Shown: positions 37,222 to 47,169, counted from the stretch's first letter. The stretch is 64,000 nucleotides of DNA from an uncultured Collinsella sp. (GCA_902490365.1 CABUDQ010000002.1:26071-90070), one strand, 5' to 3'. Numbers and translations: made by a program. Notes: generated by a model not told the origin, from the letters alone.

Positions 37222-38271
37222 TTAGGCGGTTTTTGCGCCCGTCCGGTTAAGAAAAGCTGCCAGATGCGTACACATCACGCAGCGCGCGGGCTTGGCGCTG
37301 GCGATCGGCCCAAACAACAGACCGAGTCCCCGATGGTTGTCCTTGAGCGCGGCGACCATCTGACGGGTTCGAGGCGCCTCGAGCATATCACGCATGCGGG
37401 CGGAACGCTCGATTGACGACACTCCATGCGGGCTCAGACACAAATTCTCGATGCAGGCGACCAGTCCGGCAAAGTAGAACTTTTGGCTTGCCAGCTTGAG
37501 CCGACCACCGCTATCTGCTTCCGAGAGTGAGTCCGCAAGCTCGTCGAGCGCTCGAGTGTCATCGGATATCCTGGCATACATGGTGGGATCAAAGGCATCT
37601 GTAAGCTTAGGTGCCACCGCGTGGAAACAAGCGTCGCCGCAGCCGGACACGAATCGTGCCTGCGAGAGCGCATAAGCCATAAACTCAACCGTACGGTACG
37701 CCTTGCCGCGCGACAGGCATGCCTCAAACAGCGGACGGCTATACATCACGCCAGAGGTCTGAGCGACTAGGCCGCCCAAAATCAACTGGAACAGCCCAGT
37801 CACCATAGAAGACTCGTCTTCTATGGCAATAGAGGCAGCATCCAAGACGCGCGAATGGCGCTCTCGATGTGCATCATAGCGGTCGAGCGACACCGTGGGG
37901 AACGCTATGTCTGCCGCAGTATCGCACGCGATATCGACCATCTTGGAAAGGGATTGCGGAGCAAACCACTCATCGGCGTTCATGGCGATGATTTGAGAGC
38001 CGCGCGAGGCAGCAAAACCGGCACGAAGACACGCGCCGCGCGTCGCGTCCTCGACGTCAATCAAATCAATATGGATGTCCCTGTCGGCAGCAACTTGAAG
38101 CGAATGGCGCACACCGGGCGCAGTATCGCGACAGACAACGACAATCTGCAAATCGTAGAGGTCTTGGTTCTGGATACTCTCGAGCGCACGCATCGCATAG
38201 CTGGGCGAACCTTCTACCACAAGGATCACCGAAAGTCGCGGATGCGAGCCACGTCGAACCAAGTTTTCCAT
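37222..38271 (-). CDS. Family 2-like glycosyltransferase
   Basis: 349-aa protein with a GT-A fold N-terminus: RLSVILVVEGSPSYAMRALE, ALESIQNQDLYDLQIVVV, and ACLRAGFAASRGSQIIAMNA followed by DEW in place of the usual DxD. The C-terminal 150 residues are not recognisable. It is likely a cytoplasmic or membrane-associated glycosyltransferase for a surface polysaccharide, but it stands alone without a polysaccharide cluster. The upstream region carries two direct ATGTTGCAC repeats 20 bp apart. The Shine-Dalgarno is weak (GAGAGG, short spacing). Confidence 0.75.
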   Translation of the reverse strand: MENLVRRGSHPRLSVILVVEGSPSYAMRALESIQNQDLYDLQIVVVCRDTAPGVRHSLQVAADRDIHIDLIDVEDATRGACLRAGFAASRGSQIIAMNADEWFAPQSLSKMVDIACDTAADIAFPTVSLDRYDAHRERHSRVLDAASIAIEDESSMVTGLFQLILGGLVAQTSGVMYSRPLFEACLSRGKAYRTVEFMAYALSQARFVSGCGDACFHAVAPKLTDAFDPTMYARISDDTRALDELADSLSEADSGGRLKLASQKFYFAGLVACIENLCLSPHGVSSIERSARMRDMLEAPRTRQMVAALKDNHRGLGLLFGPIASAKPARCVMCTHLAAFLNRTGAKTA

Positions 38272-38342
38272 CCTCTCGATAGCACCAAATCAAACTGTCG
38301 TTCATGGTACACCCGAGCTATAAAAGCAACGAGCCGCCTAAC

Positions 38343-38371
38343 ATGTTGCACGCCAAGAACAGATGTTGCAC
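38343..38371. promoter_or_regulatory. Direct repeat ATGTTGCAC x2, possible operator
   Basis: ATGTTGCAC at 38343-38351 and 38363-38371, exactly 20 bp apart (two helical turns), about 75-100 bp upstream of the glycosyltransferase gene. This spacing fits tandem protein binding on one DNA face. The regulator is unknown. Confidence 0.35.
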
Positions 38372-38423
38372 ACGCGCAGCTCACACATAGTATGTGCAAG
38401 GCACAGACGCGCCGAGCACTCCC

Positions 38424-39248
38424 CTAGTCGAGAACGACAAGCTCGTCGGGGCCGTAATCCACACCCATAAACGTAAGGCCGCAGGCAGGAGCCGTGGGGC
38501 CCGCAGCGGTACGGTCGCAAGCATCGATAACCTCGCGCATCCACTCGGGTTCACGGCGATGCATGCCAATCTCGACAAGCGTGCCCACGATCGTACGGAC
38601 CATCGAATGCAGAAACGCATTGCCCTCGATGGTAAACGTCAGGATGTCCTCGCCAAACGCAACCTCATGGCCAAATTCGGCACGCATCACGCAGCGATGC
38701 GTGGGCTTGCCAACGGCCGAGGCAACCTTGCAAAAGCTTTTAAAGTCCTGCTCGCCCAGCAGCGCGGGGCAGGCAGAAGACATAGCCTCAACATCCAAGG
38801 GATAGCGATGCCACCACACGGCACCGCGGGACAGCACGGGGCGCGCATCGCGATCGGCAATACGGTATGTATACGTACGGGAATGCGCGTCAAAGCGTGC
38901 AGAAAAGCCTTTACGGGCCCTGTAGACCTCGTTAATGGCGATATCTTTGGGCAGCAGGGCATCCATGGCCCGCAGCCACCTACGGCGCGTACAAGCGAGC
39001 TCAGCATCCGTTACGGGCACGCTGATGTACTGAGCCACGGCATGCACGCCGGCATCGGTACGCCCCGCGCACGTCAGATCGATCGGGCGGCGAAGCAGCG
39101 TCTCGATGGCTCGACGTAGCTCACCCGCAACCGTCGTCTGTCCCGGCTGCTCGGCAAATCCGCTATACGGCGAGCCATCATAGGCCACGCGAAATACGAG
39201 CGTGGCGTCAAGCTCGGAAATCGAATTGAAATCAGACGGCGCAGTCAT
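38424..39248 (-). CDS. truA: tRNA pseudouridine(38-40) synthase TruA
   Basis: 274-aa pseudouridine synthase modifying positions 38-40 of the anticodon arm. The catalytic Asp is in CAGRTDAGVHAVAQ; RVAYDGSPYSGFAEQPGQ marks the N-terminus and FLHSMVRTIVGTLVEIG the C-terminal domain. ATG 39248 follows GGGAGCGCCC; an upstream TTG would add five residues. It follows rplQ in the usual alpha-operon order, but a strong terminator lies between them, so expression may be partly independent. Confidence 0.94.
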   Translation of the reverse strand: MTAPSDFNSISELDATLVFRVAYDGSPYSGFAEQPGQTTVAGELRRAIETLLRRPIDLTCAGRTDAGVHAVAQYISVPVTDAELACTRRRWLRAMDALLPKDIAINEVYRARKGFSARFDAHSRTYTYRIADRDARPVLSRGAVWWHRYPLDVEAMSSACPALLGEQDFKSFCKVASAVGKPTHRCVMRAEFGHEVAFGEDILTFTIEGNAFLHSMVRTIVGTLVEIGMHRREPEWMREVIDACDRTAAGPTAPACGLTFMGVDYGPDELVVLD

Positions 39249-39283
39249 GGGCGCTCCCAACAAACAAGCAACGGTATCGCGAC

Positions 39284-39315
39284 AAAAAAAGAGGGGTACG
39301 CGAACGTACCCCTCG
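39284..39315 (-). terminator. Terminator at the end of the ribosomal operon
   Basis: GAGGGGTACG, loop TTCG, CGTACCCCTC, then seven T on the minus strand. It closes the rplE-rplQ operon just upstream of truA. Confidence 0.92.
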
Positions 39316-39340
39316 AATATAGCCTATGCAGACGGAATGT

Positions 39341-39823
39341 CTACTCAGCGGTCTCCTCAGCAGGAGCCTCCTCGGCAGCGGTCTCCTCGACAGCCTCGAC
39401 CTTCTTGGGAGCAGCGGCCTTCTTGGGGGCCGGAGCAGCCTTCTTGGCCTTAGGCGTGCAAGGCTCGGTGACGAGCTCCATGATAACGATGGGAGCGTTG
39501 TCGCCCTTACGGTTACCGAGCTTCATGATGCGGGTGTAACCGCCGTTGCGGTCCTGCCACATGCCCTGAGCAGCCTTGTCGAAAATCTCGGCAACGAGCT
39601 GCTTATCGCCGAGCTTGGCGATAGCCAGACGACGAGAGTGCAGGTCGCCCTTCTTGGCCCAAGTGATGATCGGGTCGACGACCGAACGCAGCGCCTTAGC
39701 ACGGGTCTCGGTGGTCTTGATGCGGTCGTTCTCGAAGAGGGCCTTAGCAAGGCTCTTCTTCATGGCCTTGGTGTGGCTCGCATCGGTGCCGAGCTTCAGG
39801 CCCTTCTTAACGTTGTGACGCAT
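39341..39823 (-). CDS. rplQ: Ribosomal protein L17 with Lys/Ala/Glu-rich tail
   Basis: bL17 of the large subunit, at the polypeptide exit side. The conserved core (RHNVKKGLKLGTDASHTKAM; ALRSVVDPIITWAKKGDLHS) covers the first 115 or so residues. The last 40 form a low-complexity tail, basic then acidic (KKAAPAPKKAAAPKKVEAVE, EETAAEEAPAEETAE). Total length is 160 aa against about 120-130 usually. It is the last gene of the operon. Confidence 0.95.
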   Translation of the reverse strand: MRHNVKKGLKLGTDASHTKAMKKSLAKALFENDRIKTTETRAKALRSVVDPIITWAKKGDLHSRRLAIAKLGDKQLVAEIFDKAAQGMWQDRNGGYTRIMKLGNRKGDNAPIVIMELVTEPCTPKAKKAAPAPKKAAAPKKVEAVEETAAEEAPAEETAE

Positions 39824-39853
39824 GGTCTAGTTTCTCCTCAAATATGCGAAGCA

Positions 39854-40795
39854 TTAAGCCTTCAGGCTCAGGCCCATGGACTCAAGCTTGTCCTTCACTT
39901 CCTCGATCGACTTAACACCGAAGTTACGGATGTTGAGCAGATCGTTCTCCGAGAACTCAACGAGTTGACGGACCGAGTGAATGCTGGCGCGCTTAAGGCA
40001 GTTGTAGGAACGGACAGAAAGGTCCAGATCCTCGATCTGCTTGTCCAGCTCGGCGTTGTCGTTGGTGACCTCGGGAGCGAAGATCGAAGCCTCCTCCTCG
40101 ACCTCGGGGGTCTCGGCAAGATTCATAAAGGCAGCCATATGCTGGTTGATGATATTGGCAGCCTGGACCACGGCGTCGCGCGGAGCGATGGAGCCGTTGG
40201 TCTCGATCTCGAGGACAAGGCGGTCGTAGTCGGTGTGCTGACCGACACGGCAAGCCTCAACGAGCTTGGCGCAACGGGACACCGGCGAGTACAGCGAGTC
40301 GACGTGGATCACACCGATGGGATCGTTGTCGCGCTTGTTAGCCTCGCCAGAGACATAGCCGCGGCCATAGCCGATGCGCATGCTCATGGTGAGATGGCCA
40401 CCCTCGGTGAGCGTAGCGATGTGCTGCTCGGGGTTGACCAGCTCAAACTCGGACGGAATAAAGAAGTCCGCACCGGTGACCTCGCAGGGGCCGTCAACCG
40501 AGATGGTGGCGGTCGCCTCGTCGGTCGTGCCGAGAGCCCTGAAGACAAGACCCTTGACATTCAGGACGATGTCGGTGACATCCTCGACCATGTTAGGGAT
40601 GGTCATGAACTCGTGCTGCGCACCATCGATCTGAATAGCCTCGACGGCGGCACCCTCGAGCGAGGACAGAAGAACGCGACGAAGGGAGTTACCCAGCGTA
40701 TCGCCGTAGCCACGCTCGAGCGGCTCGACGGAGACACGAGCAGACGTCTCGTTGATCTCTTCGACCTGAACCTGAGGCCTAATGAATTCTGACAT
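39854..40795 (-). CDS. rpoA: RNA polymerase alpha subunit
   Basis: 313-aa alpha subunit: the N-terminal dimerisation and assembly domain (PLERGYGDTLGNSLRRVLLS) and C-terminal DNA/activator-binding domain (SVRQLVEFSENDLLNIRNFG) joined by a flexible acidic linker at about residue 235. It lies between rpsD and rplQ in the standard alpha operon. Length and motifs are normal. Confidence 0.97.
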   Translation of the reverse strand: MSEFIRPQVQVEEINETSARVSVEPLERGYGDTLGNSLRRVLLSSLEGAAVEAIQIDGAQHEFMTIPNMVEDVTDIVLNVKGLVFRALGTTDEATATISVDGPCEVTGADFFIPSEFELVNPEQHIATLTEGGHLTMSMRIGYGRGYVSGEANKRDNDPIGVIHVDSLYSPVSRCAKLVEACRVGQHTDYDRLVLEIETNGSIAPRDAVVQAANIINQHMAAFMNLAETPEVEEEASIFAPEVTNDNAELDKQIEDLDLSVRSYNCLKRASIHSVRQLVEFSENDLLNIRNFGVKSIEEVKDKLESMGLSLKA

Positions 40796-40827
40796 GTATT
40801 ACCTCCAGCCTCAGCAGCCCGGATGGA

Positions 40828-41424
40828 CTACTTAGAGTAGAGCTCGACGATGAGCTGCTCGTTGATATCACCGCTGATCTGCTCACGCGTCGGCAGAGCG
40901 AGCACGTTACCAGACAGCTTCTCGATATCGACCTCGAGCCAGCCAGGGACCTCAAAGCGCTCGGAGGAAATCAGAGCCTCCTTGATGGGGAGGAGGTCAC
41001 GGAACTTCTCGCCGACAGCGACGACGTCGCCGGCCTTGACGCGGTAAGACGGGATGTCCACGCGCTTGCCGTTCACGGTGAAGTGACCGTGACGGACGGA
41101 CTGACGAGCCTCTTTGCGGGTGCGGGCGAAGCCAAGACGGAAGACGACGTTGTCAAGGCGAGACTCAAGGATGATCATGAGGTTCTCACCGGTGACGCCG
41201 TTCATCTTACGGGCCTTGTTGAAGTAGCCGTGGAACTGCTTCTCCAGAACGCCATAGATGAACTTGACCTTCTGCTTCTCGCGCAGCTGCATGCCGTACT
41301 CAGATTCCTTGCGACGGCGCTTGGGCTGACGGATAGATTCCTTCTTGCTGCTGTAACCGAGCTCAGCGGGATCGATCCCGAGCTGACGGCAGCGCTTAAG
41401 AACAGGAGTCCTGTCGATTGCCAT
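40828..41424 (-). CDS. rpsD: Ribosomal protein S4
   Basis: 198-aa uS4, primary 16S rRNA binder and alpha-operon regulator in other bacteria. The S4 domain is clear (LDNVVFRLGFARTRKEARQS, VRHGHFTVNGKRVDIPSYRV). The N-terminus has a single Cys and no zinc Cys cluster, so it is the non-zinc form. Located between rpsK and rpoA. Confidence 0.96.
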   Translation of the reverse strand: MAIDRTPVLKRCRQLGIDPAELGYSSKKESIRQPKRRRKESEYGMQLREKQKVKFIYGVLEKQFHGYFNKARKMNGVTGENLMIILESRLDNVVFRLGFARTRKEARQSVRHGHFTVNGKRVDIPSYRVKAGDVVAVGEKFRDLLPIKEALISSERFEVPGWLEVDIEKLSGNVLALPTREQISGDINEQLIVELYSK

Positions 41425-41443
41425 ATTGATACGGTCCTTTCAG

Positions 41444-41848
41444 TTACACGCGGCGACGCTTCTTGGGGCGGCAGCCGTTGTGCGGAATGGGGGTCTTGTC
41501 CTGGATGCTCGAGACCTCGAGGCCAGCAGCCTGGAGGGAGCGGATGGCGGTCTCACGACCGGAGCCGGGGCCCTTGACGAAGACAGAAACCTTCTTCATA
41601 CCGTGCTCCATGGCCTGCTTGGCAGCAGCCTCGGCAGCCATCTGGGCAGCGAACGGCGTGGACTTACGGGAGCCCTTGAAGCCCACCTGGCCAGCCGACT
41701 TCCAGGAAATGACGTTGCCCTGGGGATCGGTGATCGAAACGATCGTGTTGTTGAACGTAGAACGGATGTGAGCCTGGCCCACGGAAATGTTCTTACGGTC
41801 CGCGCGCTTCAGACGGGCAGCGCGAACGTTCTTCTTAGCAGTAGCCAT
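41444..41848 (-). CDS. rpsK: Ribosomal protein S11
   Basis: 134-aa uS11 of the small-subunit platform. The motif [20 protein letters not shown] and the C-terminal [14 protein letters not shown] are characteristic. It is cotranscribed between rpsM and rpsD. Nothing unusual. Confidence 0.97.
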   Translation of the reverse strand: MATAKKNVRAARLKRADRKNISVGQAHIRSTFNNTIVSITDPQGNVISWKSAGQVGFKGSRKSTPFAAQMAAEAAAKQAMEHGMKKVSVFVKGPGSGRETAIRSLQAAGLEVSSIQDKTPIPHNGCRPKKRRRV

Positions 41849-41862
41849 CTATCTAGCGCTCC

Positions 41863-42237
41863 TTATTTCTTCTTCTTAGCACCGATCTGACGCTTCGGGC
41901 CCTTGCGGGTACGAGCGTTAGTGTGGGTGCGCTGGCCGCGGACCGGGAGGCCCTTGCGGTGACGAAGGCCGCGGTTGCAGCCGATGTCCATAAGGCGCTT
42001 GACGTTCTGGTTGCGCTCACGGCGGAGGTCGCCCTCAACCATGATCTGGTTCTTATCGATATAATCACGGATGGCGTTAACCTCATCCTCGGTGAGGTCC
42101 TTAACACGCGTATCCACGTTAACGTTGCACTCGACGCAGATCTTCGTCGCAGTGGTGCGGCCGATGCCGTAAATGTAGGTCAGACCGATCTCAACGCGCT
42201 TCTCACGCGGGAGGTCGACACCATTAATACGGGCCAA
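41863..42237 (-). CDS. rpsM: Ribosomal protein S13
   Basis: 124-aa uS13 of the small-subunit head: [20 protein letters not shown] at the N-terminus and [20 protein letters not shown] at the C-terminus. The start codon is TTG (42237), preceded by GAGAGGAGAC, 14 bp after the rpmJ stop. A TTG start is unusual for a ribosomal gene but no ATG fits the conserved N-terminus. Confidence 0.96.
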   Translation of the reverse strand: MARINGVDLPREKRVEIGLTYIYGIGRTTATKICVECNVNVDTRVKDLTEDEVNAIRDYIDKNQIMVEGDLRRERNQNVKRLMDIGCNRGLRHRKGLPVRGQRTHTNARTRKGPKRQIGAKKKK

Positions 42238-42251
42238 CGTAGTCTCCTCTC

Positions 42252-42365
42252 TTAACCCTGACGCTGCTTATGACGGGGGTTCTCGCAAATGACGAGGACC
42301 TTGCCATGGCGCCTAATGATTTTGCACTTATCGCACATCTTCTTGACCGAAGGACGTACCTTCAT
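42252..42365 (-). CDS. rpmJ: Ribosomal protein L36
   Basis: 37-aa bL36, zinc-type: [20 protein letters not shown] then [17 protein letters not shown]. The zinc ligands are C11, C14, C27 and H32. GGAAAGAACG precedes the ATG at 42365. It stands in the usual position between infA and rpsM. Confidence 0.97.
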   Translation of the reverse strand: MKVRPSVKKMCDKCKIIRRHGKVLVICENPRHKQRQG

Positions 42366-42515
42366 CGTTCTTCCTTTCGGTAGCGCTCAAACTACTTCCC
42401 TACTATCTACTCGCCCAGCCGCAGGCGTTTAAAACTATGGCTGGTCTTCACACACAATCCGACCGTAGGTTGAGCTAAGCCTGCAGCCGGAAATGGAGTG
42501 CGTGTATGCGTGCCG

Positions 42516-42734
42516 CTATTTGTAGCGATAGGTGATGCGGCCACGGGTCAGGTCGTACGGGGAAAGCTCCACGACAACCCTGTCACCGGGGAGAATACGA
42601 ATGTAATTCATTCGAATCTTGCCAGAAATGTTGCACAGAACCGAATGACCGTTCTCGAGCTCAACCTTAAACATGGCGTTGGGCAGCGGCTCCTTTACCG
42701 TACCCTCGAGCTCAATTGCGTCTTCCTTCTTCAC
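42516..42734 (-). CDS. infA: Translation initiation factor IF-1
   Basis: 72-aa single OB-fold (S1-type) factor that binds the 30S A site during initiation. Conserved stretches: [20 protein letters not shown] and [20 protein letters not shown]. The GTG at 42734 (reading [11 protein letters not shown]) was chosen as it matches the family N-terminus; a TTG two codons earlier is possible. There is a 150-bp gap to rpmJ, in which no extra gene is visible. Confidence 0.96.
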   Translation of the reverse strand: MKKEDAIELEGTVKEPLPNAMFKVELENGHSVLCNISGKIRMNYIRILPGDRVVVELSPYDLTRGRITYRYK

Positions 42735-42838
42735 AAGCAATCATCTTTCTCTAGAAAACGACAGCGATTGAGTATTCTACAATACGCATGCACGTATCGT
42801 AATATCTTCGTAATGGCTCCACAACTAAGCGGAACTTG

Positions 42839-43627
42839 TTACATTTCTCCGCCTTGGAGCGAACACCAAGCACCTTGGGCATCCGTGGTGAGAATCACCG
42901 GACCGTCATTGGTAATGGCGACGGTGTTCTCGTAGTGCGCGGCGGGCAGGTGGTCGTTGGTCGTAACAATCCAACCGTCGGAGCCCGTGCTCACATGGTT
43001 GGAACCCATCGTAACCATCGGCTCGATGGCAATGACCATGCCGGCCTGGAGGCGAACGCCCTTCCCCTTCTTTCCATAGTTAGGAACGTTGGGGTCCTCG
43101 TGCATCACGCGGCCAATGCCATGGCCAACATAGTCACGAAGAACGCCATAGCCGTGAGACTCGGCGAGAGACTGAACGGCATAACCAACATCCCCGATAT
43201 GGTTACCGGGGACAGCCTGCTCGATGGCAGCCTTAAGGCAATCGCGCGTAACCTCGCACAGGGCCTTGGCCTCGGGCGTTGGGGTGCCAACGAAAAACGT
43301 CCAAGCGTTATCGCCGACCCAACCGTCGACAACGGCTCCCGTATCGATGGAAATGATATCGCCATCGCGCAGGATCATGTCGGGGTTGGGAATACCGTGG
43401 ACCACGGCATCGTTGATCGATGCGCAAATGGTTCCCGGGAACCCGCCGTAACCCTTAAAGGCCGGGGTGCCGCCATGCATGCGGATAATCTGCTCCGCGA
43501 GCTGATCGAGCTCAAAAGTCGAAACGCCGGGGCGCACCATGGCTCCAACGTGGCGGAGCGCCATCTTAGATAGCGCTCCTGCCTTCTTCATCTGCTCGAT
43601 TTGCGTTGCAGACTTAATCTTGATCAT
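42839..43627 (-). CDS. map: Methionine aminopeptidase, type I
   Basis: 262-aa metalloprotease removing N-terminal Met from nascent proteins. Metal ligands lie in ISIDTGAVVDGWVGDNAWTF (two Asp), GHGIGRVMHEDPNVPN (His), the segment before VTMGSNHVS (Glu in IAIEPMV) and near the C-terminus. NDAVVHGIPN carries the substrate-binding His. Its ATG overlaps the adk stop by 4 bp. The N-terminal zinc/SH3 extension of some actinobacterial forms is absent. Confidence 0.96.
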   Translation of the reverse strand: MIKIKSATQIEQMKKAGALSKMALRHVGAMVRPGVSTFELDQLAEQIIRMHGGTPAFKGYGGFPGTICASINDAVVHGIPNPDMILRDGDIISIDTGAVVDGWVGDNAWTFFVGTPTPEAKALCEVTRDCLKAAIEQAVPGNHIGDVGYAVQSLAESHGYGVLRDYVGHGIGRVMHEDPNVPNYGKKGKGVRLQAGMVIAIEPMVTMGSNHVSTGSDGWIVTTNDHLPAAHYENTVAITNDGPVILTTDAQGAWCSLQGGEM

Positions 43628-44250
43628 AGACCGAGAGCCTCTTTGACATCCCCGTACACGGTCTCGCGAGCCTGGTCACCGTTGACCGACTTGAGCAGAC
43701 CCTGGCCACGATAGTAGTCGACGAGCGGGCTCGTGGACTTCTCGTAGACGTCGAGACGGTTCTTGATGGTCTCGGGCTTGTCGTCGTCGCGCTGATACAT
43801 CTCGCCGGCACACTTGGGGCAGGTAGCATCGGCAGCGGTGCCGGTGTAACCGCAGGCGCGGCAGGTGCGACGCGAAGACAGACGATCGATGATGACCTCG
43901 GGGGCCACGTCGACCAGAAGGGCGCAGTCGATCTCGCGACCCATGGCGGAGAGCTCGGAATCGAGCGTCACAGCCTGGGCGGTGTTGCGCGGGAAGCCAT
44001 CGAGGATGAAGCCCTGCTGGGCGTCATCGGCGGCAAGGCGCTCCTTGACAAGGTCGATCACGAGCTGGTCGGGAACGAGCTCGCCAGCGTCCATGTACTT
44101 CTTAGCCTGAATACCAAGCTCGGTGCCACCCTTGACGGCAGCACGCAGCAGGTCGCCCGTGGAAATGTGAGCGACGCCAAACTCGGCGACGAGCTCCTGT
44201 GCGACGGTGCCCTTACCGGCACCCGGAGCTCCGAGCAATACGAGGTTCAT
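43624..44250 (-). CDS. adk: Adenylate kinase (zinc LID form)
   Basis: 208-aa kinase interconverting AMP, ADP and ATP. P-loop GAPGAGKGT (about 6-14), FILDGFPRNTAQA for nucleotide binding, and a LID domain with four Cys (CRACGYTG and CPKCAGE) that should bind structural zinc. ATG 44250 was chosen over a TTG two codons upstream. It is coupled with secY (18-bp gap) and map (overlap). Confidence 0.96.
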   Translation of the reverse strand: MNLVLLGAPGAGKGTVAQELVAEFGVAHISTGDLLRAAVKGGTELGIQAKKYMDAGELVPDQLVIDLVKERLAADDAQQGFILDGFPRNTAQAVTLDSELSAMGREIDCALLVDVAPEVIIDRLSSRRTCRACGYTGTAADATCPKCAGEMYQRDDDKPETIKNRLDVYEKSTSPLVDYYRGQGLLKSVNGDQARETVYGDVKEALGL

Positions 44251-44268
44251 GAGCAATCCTCCTCTAGC

Positions 44269-45555
44269 CTATTTAAAGAATCCATCGTAATCATACATCT
44301 TGATCTGGCCTTCGAGCTTATCGACCGTGTCGAGCACGACGCCGACCATGATGAGGATGGACGTGCCGCCAAATGCCTGGATCAGATGGTTACCCGTGAA
44401 GGAGAAGATGATCGAAGGCACGATGGCGATGAGCGCCAAAAAGACAGCGCTGGGAAGCGTAATCTTGTTGAGCGCGTTCTTGATGTAGGCCGCGGTAGCC
44501 CTACCCGGACGCACGCCCGGAATAAAGCCGCCCTGCTTCTTAAGGTTATCGGCCGTGTCATCGGGGTTGAACACCATGGAGGTGTAGAAGTACGCGAAGA
44601 ACACGATGAGGACAACGTTAAGCACCCAGTTGAGCCAACCGGTCGAAAGCGCAGAGGCAACTGCCTGAATCCAGCCGATGCCGGGGAAGAACACGGCAAT
44701 CTGAGCCGGGAAGTACAGCAGCGCCGAAGCGAAGATGATCGGCACGACGCCCGCGGTGTTGACCTTGATGGGCAGGTAGGTGGTCTGTCCACCCATCATG
44801 CGACGGCCCACGACGCGCTTGGCGTAGGAGACCGGAATGCGGCGCTGGCCGCGCTCAAGGAAAACGATCAGCGGGATAACCAGCAGGATGATGGCGCAGA
44901 TGATCACCATGGTGATGATGCCACCGGCATTGCCCTCGGTGCTGGAGAAGATAGCCTGCGGCAGACCGGCCATGATGTTCGCAAAGATGATCAGCGACAT
45001 GCCATTGCCGATACCGCGCTGGGTGATGAGCTCACCAATCCACATGATCAGCATGGCGCCCGCAGTGAGCGTGCCGACGACCATGAGGTCGAAGATGATC
45101 TCGGGAGCGCCGGCGCCATTAAAGCTGATGCCGAAGCTCTTAAAGAGGAAGAGGTAACCCACGGAGTTGAGGATTGCCAGAGCCAAGGTGAGGTAACGCG
45201 AATACTGCGTAATCTTGGTCTGACCGACCTCGCCCTCGCGGGCAAGCTCATGCAGGGAAGGCACGACGGCCTGGAGCATCTGGAGGATGATCGAGCTGGT
45301 GATGTAAGGCATGATGCCCAGCGAAAACACCGACACATAGCTCAACGCGCCGCCAGAGAAAAGATTCAGGAGGGCCATAGCACCTGCGGCGACCGAATTG
45401 TTATCGGTCGAGAAAAGGCCCAGCATCCCCTGGAAGGGAATGCCGGGCACAGGAACGTGCGCACCAATGCGGTACACGACGAGCATAGCTATGGTAAAAA
45501 GAATCTTTTCGCGCAATTCTTTGATGCGGAAAGCATTCTTAAGACCATTTAGCAC
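44269..45555 (-). CDS. secY: Protein translocase subunit SecY
   Basis: 428-aa channel subunit of the Sec translocon with ten TM helices. [10 protein letters not shown] near TM1, the plug region after it, and the C-terminal [20 protein letters not shown] loop (SecA/ribosome contact) are recognisable. The start is GTG at 45555, inside the last codons of rplO (7-bp overlap), so translation is probably coupled. Confidence 0.97.
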   Translation of the reverse strand: MLNGLKNAFRIKELREKILFTIAMLVVYRIGAHVPVPGIPFQGMLGLFSTDNNSVAAGAMALLNLFSGGALSYVSVFSLGIMPYITSSIILQMLQAVVPSLHELAREGEVGQTKITQYSRYLTLALAILNSVGYLFLFKSFGISFNGAGAPEIIFDLMVVGTLTAGAMLIMWIGELITQRGIGNGMSLIIFANIMAGLPQAIFSSTEGNAGGIITMVIICAIILLVIPLIVFLERGQRRIPVSYAKRVVGRRMMGGQTTYLPIKVNTAGVVPIIFASALLYFPAQIAVFFPGIGWIQAVASALSTGWLNWVLNVVLIVFFAYFYTSMVFNPDDTADNLKKQGGFIPGVRPGRATAAYIKNALNKITLPSAVFLALIAIVPSIIFSFTGNHLIQAFGGTSILIMVGVVLDTVDKLEGQIKMYDYDGFFK

Positions 45556-45998
45556 GGCAGCTCGACCTTTCCGCCGGCGGCCTCGATCTTGGCCTGCGCA
45601 GAAGCGCTGACCTTGTCGACCTTGACCGTGAACTTCTTGGTGAGCTCGCCATTGCCGAGCACCTTGACGGGCTCGAACTCGCTCTTGGTGATGCGAGCGG
45701 CCTTAAGAGCGGCACCGTCGATCACAGCGCCATCCTCGAACTTACGCTCGAGACGCTCAACGTTAACAGCGGTGTACTCGATACGACGGGGGTTGCGGAA
45801 GCCCGGAAGCTTGGGCAGGCGCATAGCCAGCGGAGTCTGGCCACCCTCGAAGCCGGCACCCTTGGTGCCGCCAGAGCGGGAACCCTGGCCCTTCTGGCCG
45901 CGGCCAGAAGTGGTGCCGTGACCCGAAGAATTGCCACGGCCGACGCGCTTACGGTTCTTGGTGGAACCGGGCGCGGGAGTAAGATCGTGAAGCTGCAT
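45549..45998 (-). CDS. rplO: Ribosomal protein L15
   Basis: 149-aa uL15: [20 protein letters not shown] with the glycine-rich N-terminal extension that reaches into the 23S rRNA core, and the [19 protein letters not shown] stretch. Starts 3 bp after rpmD. Confidence 0.97.
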   Translation of the reverse strand: MQLHDLTPAPGSTKNRKRVGRGNSSGHGTTSGRGQKGQGSRSGGTKGAGFEGGQTPLAMRLPKLPGFRNPRRIEYTAVNVERLERKFEDGAVIDGAALKAARITKSEFEPVKVLGNGELTKKFTVKVDKVSASAQAKIEAAGGKVELPC

Positions 45999-46001
45999 TT
46001 G

Positions 46002-46184
46002 CTACTCCTCTACAATCTCGACAAGGTGCTTGACCTTGAAGATCATGCCGCGGACGGACTCGTTGTCAGCAATCTCGCGAACCTCGCGGATCCTGTGGAG
46101 ACCGAGGGCACGGACAGTACGGACCTGGTCCTGCTTGCAACCGTTGGTGCTGCGGACCTGCTTGATCTTGATGGTGTCAGCCAT
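46002..46184 (-). CDS. rpmD: Ribosomal protein L30
   Basis: 60-aa uL30: IKIKQVRSTNGCKQDQVRTV then ALGLHRIREVREIADNESVR. A short single-domain protein, 2 bp after rpsE, in canonical order. Confidence 0.96.
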   Translation of the reverse strand: MADTIKIKQVRSTNGCKQDQVRTVRALGLHRIREVREIADNESVRGMIFKVKHLVEIVEE

Positions 46185-46186
46185 GC

Positions 46187-46711
46187 TTAGTTCTCCTTAC
46201 CGACGAACATCTCGGAGACCGTCAGGCCACGGCGAGCCGCGACGTCCTCAGGGCTGGAGAGCTCCTTGAGGCCCTCGACGGCAGCCTTGATGATGTTGAG
46301 GCCGTTGTCGGTACCGAGGGACTTGGACAGGACGTTCTTGATGCCAGCAAGCTCGAAGAGGGGACGCACAGCGCCGCCGGCGATAACGCCGGTACCCTCG
46401 ACAGCGGGCTTGATGATGATGCGGCCGGCACCAAAGTGGCCGAGAACCTCGTGCGGGATGGTGCCCTGCTCGGTCACCGGCACGTGGAACATGTTCTTCT
46501 TGGCATCGAGAGACGCCTTGGAGATGGCCATGGGCACCTCAGCGGACTTGCCCATGCCAACGCCGACGTTGCCCTTGCCGTCGCCAACGACGACGAGAGC
46601 GACGAGGCTCATGCGACGACCACCCTTGACGGTCTTCGACACGCGGTTGATGTAAACGACGCGCTCCTCGAACTCGGAGGCCTCGCGCTGCTGCTTCTGA
46701 TTACGAGCCAT
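46187..46711 (-). CDS. rpsE: Ribosomal protein S5
   Basis: 174-aa uS5, involved in decoding accuracy. [20 protein letters not shown] and the S5 C-terminal domain ([39 protein letters not shown]) are typical. Nothing unusual in length or motif. Confidence 0.97.
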   Translation of the reverse strand: MARNQKQQREASEFEERVVYINRVSKTVKGGRRMSLVALVVVGDGKGNVGVGMGKSAEVPMAISKASLDAKKNMFHVPVTEQGTIPHEVLGHFGAGRIIIKPAVEGTGVIAGGAVRPLFELAGIKNVLSKSLGTDNGLNIIKAAVEGLKELSSPEDVAARRGLTVSEMFVGKEN

Positions 46712-46725
46712 GTGCTACATACCTC

Positions 46726-47094
46726 CTAGAACTCGAGACCGGCGGCACGAGCACCGTCGGCGAGGGCCTTGACGCGGCCATGGTAGATACGGCCACCGCG
46801 ATCGAAGGCGACCTTGGTGATGCCGGCCTCGATGGCGCGCTTGCCAACGAGCTGACCGACCTTCTCCGCAGCCTCCTTGTTCGAGGTGTGGGTGCCCTTG
46901 AACTCGGCCTCGAGGGTCGAGGCGGAGACGAGCGTCAGGCTGGAGCCCTTGCTGTCGTCGATGATCTGGGCATAGATGTTGGCGTTAGTACGGGTCACGC
47001 GAAGACGCGGACGCTCGGCGGTACCCGAGACCTTGCCGCGAACACGACGCTGACGACGCTTGAGGCCTTCCAGCTTCGCCTTATGCTTGTTCAT
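46726..47094 (-). CDS. rplR: Ribosomal protein L18
   Basis: 122-aa uL18, a 5S rRNA binder: [20 protein letters not shown] and the C-terminal [20 protein letters not shown]. Preceded by a 75-bp gap after rplF. Confidence 0.97.
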   Translation of the reverse strand: MNKHKAKLEGLKRRQRRVRGKVSGTAERPRLRVTRTNANIYAQIIDDSKGSSLTLVSASTLEAEFKGTHTSNKEAAEKVGQLVGKRAIEAGITKVAFDRGGRIYHGRVKALADGARAAGLEF

Positions 47095-47169
47095 ACGTAA
47101 ACTCCTAAAAAGGTTGATCTTGCCAGCACCTGACGGGGTGCTGGTCTTATGCGAGTGAGTCGGTTACGA

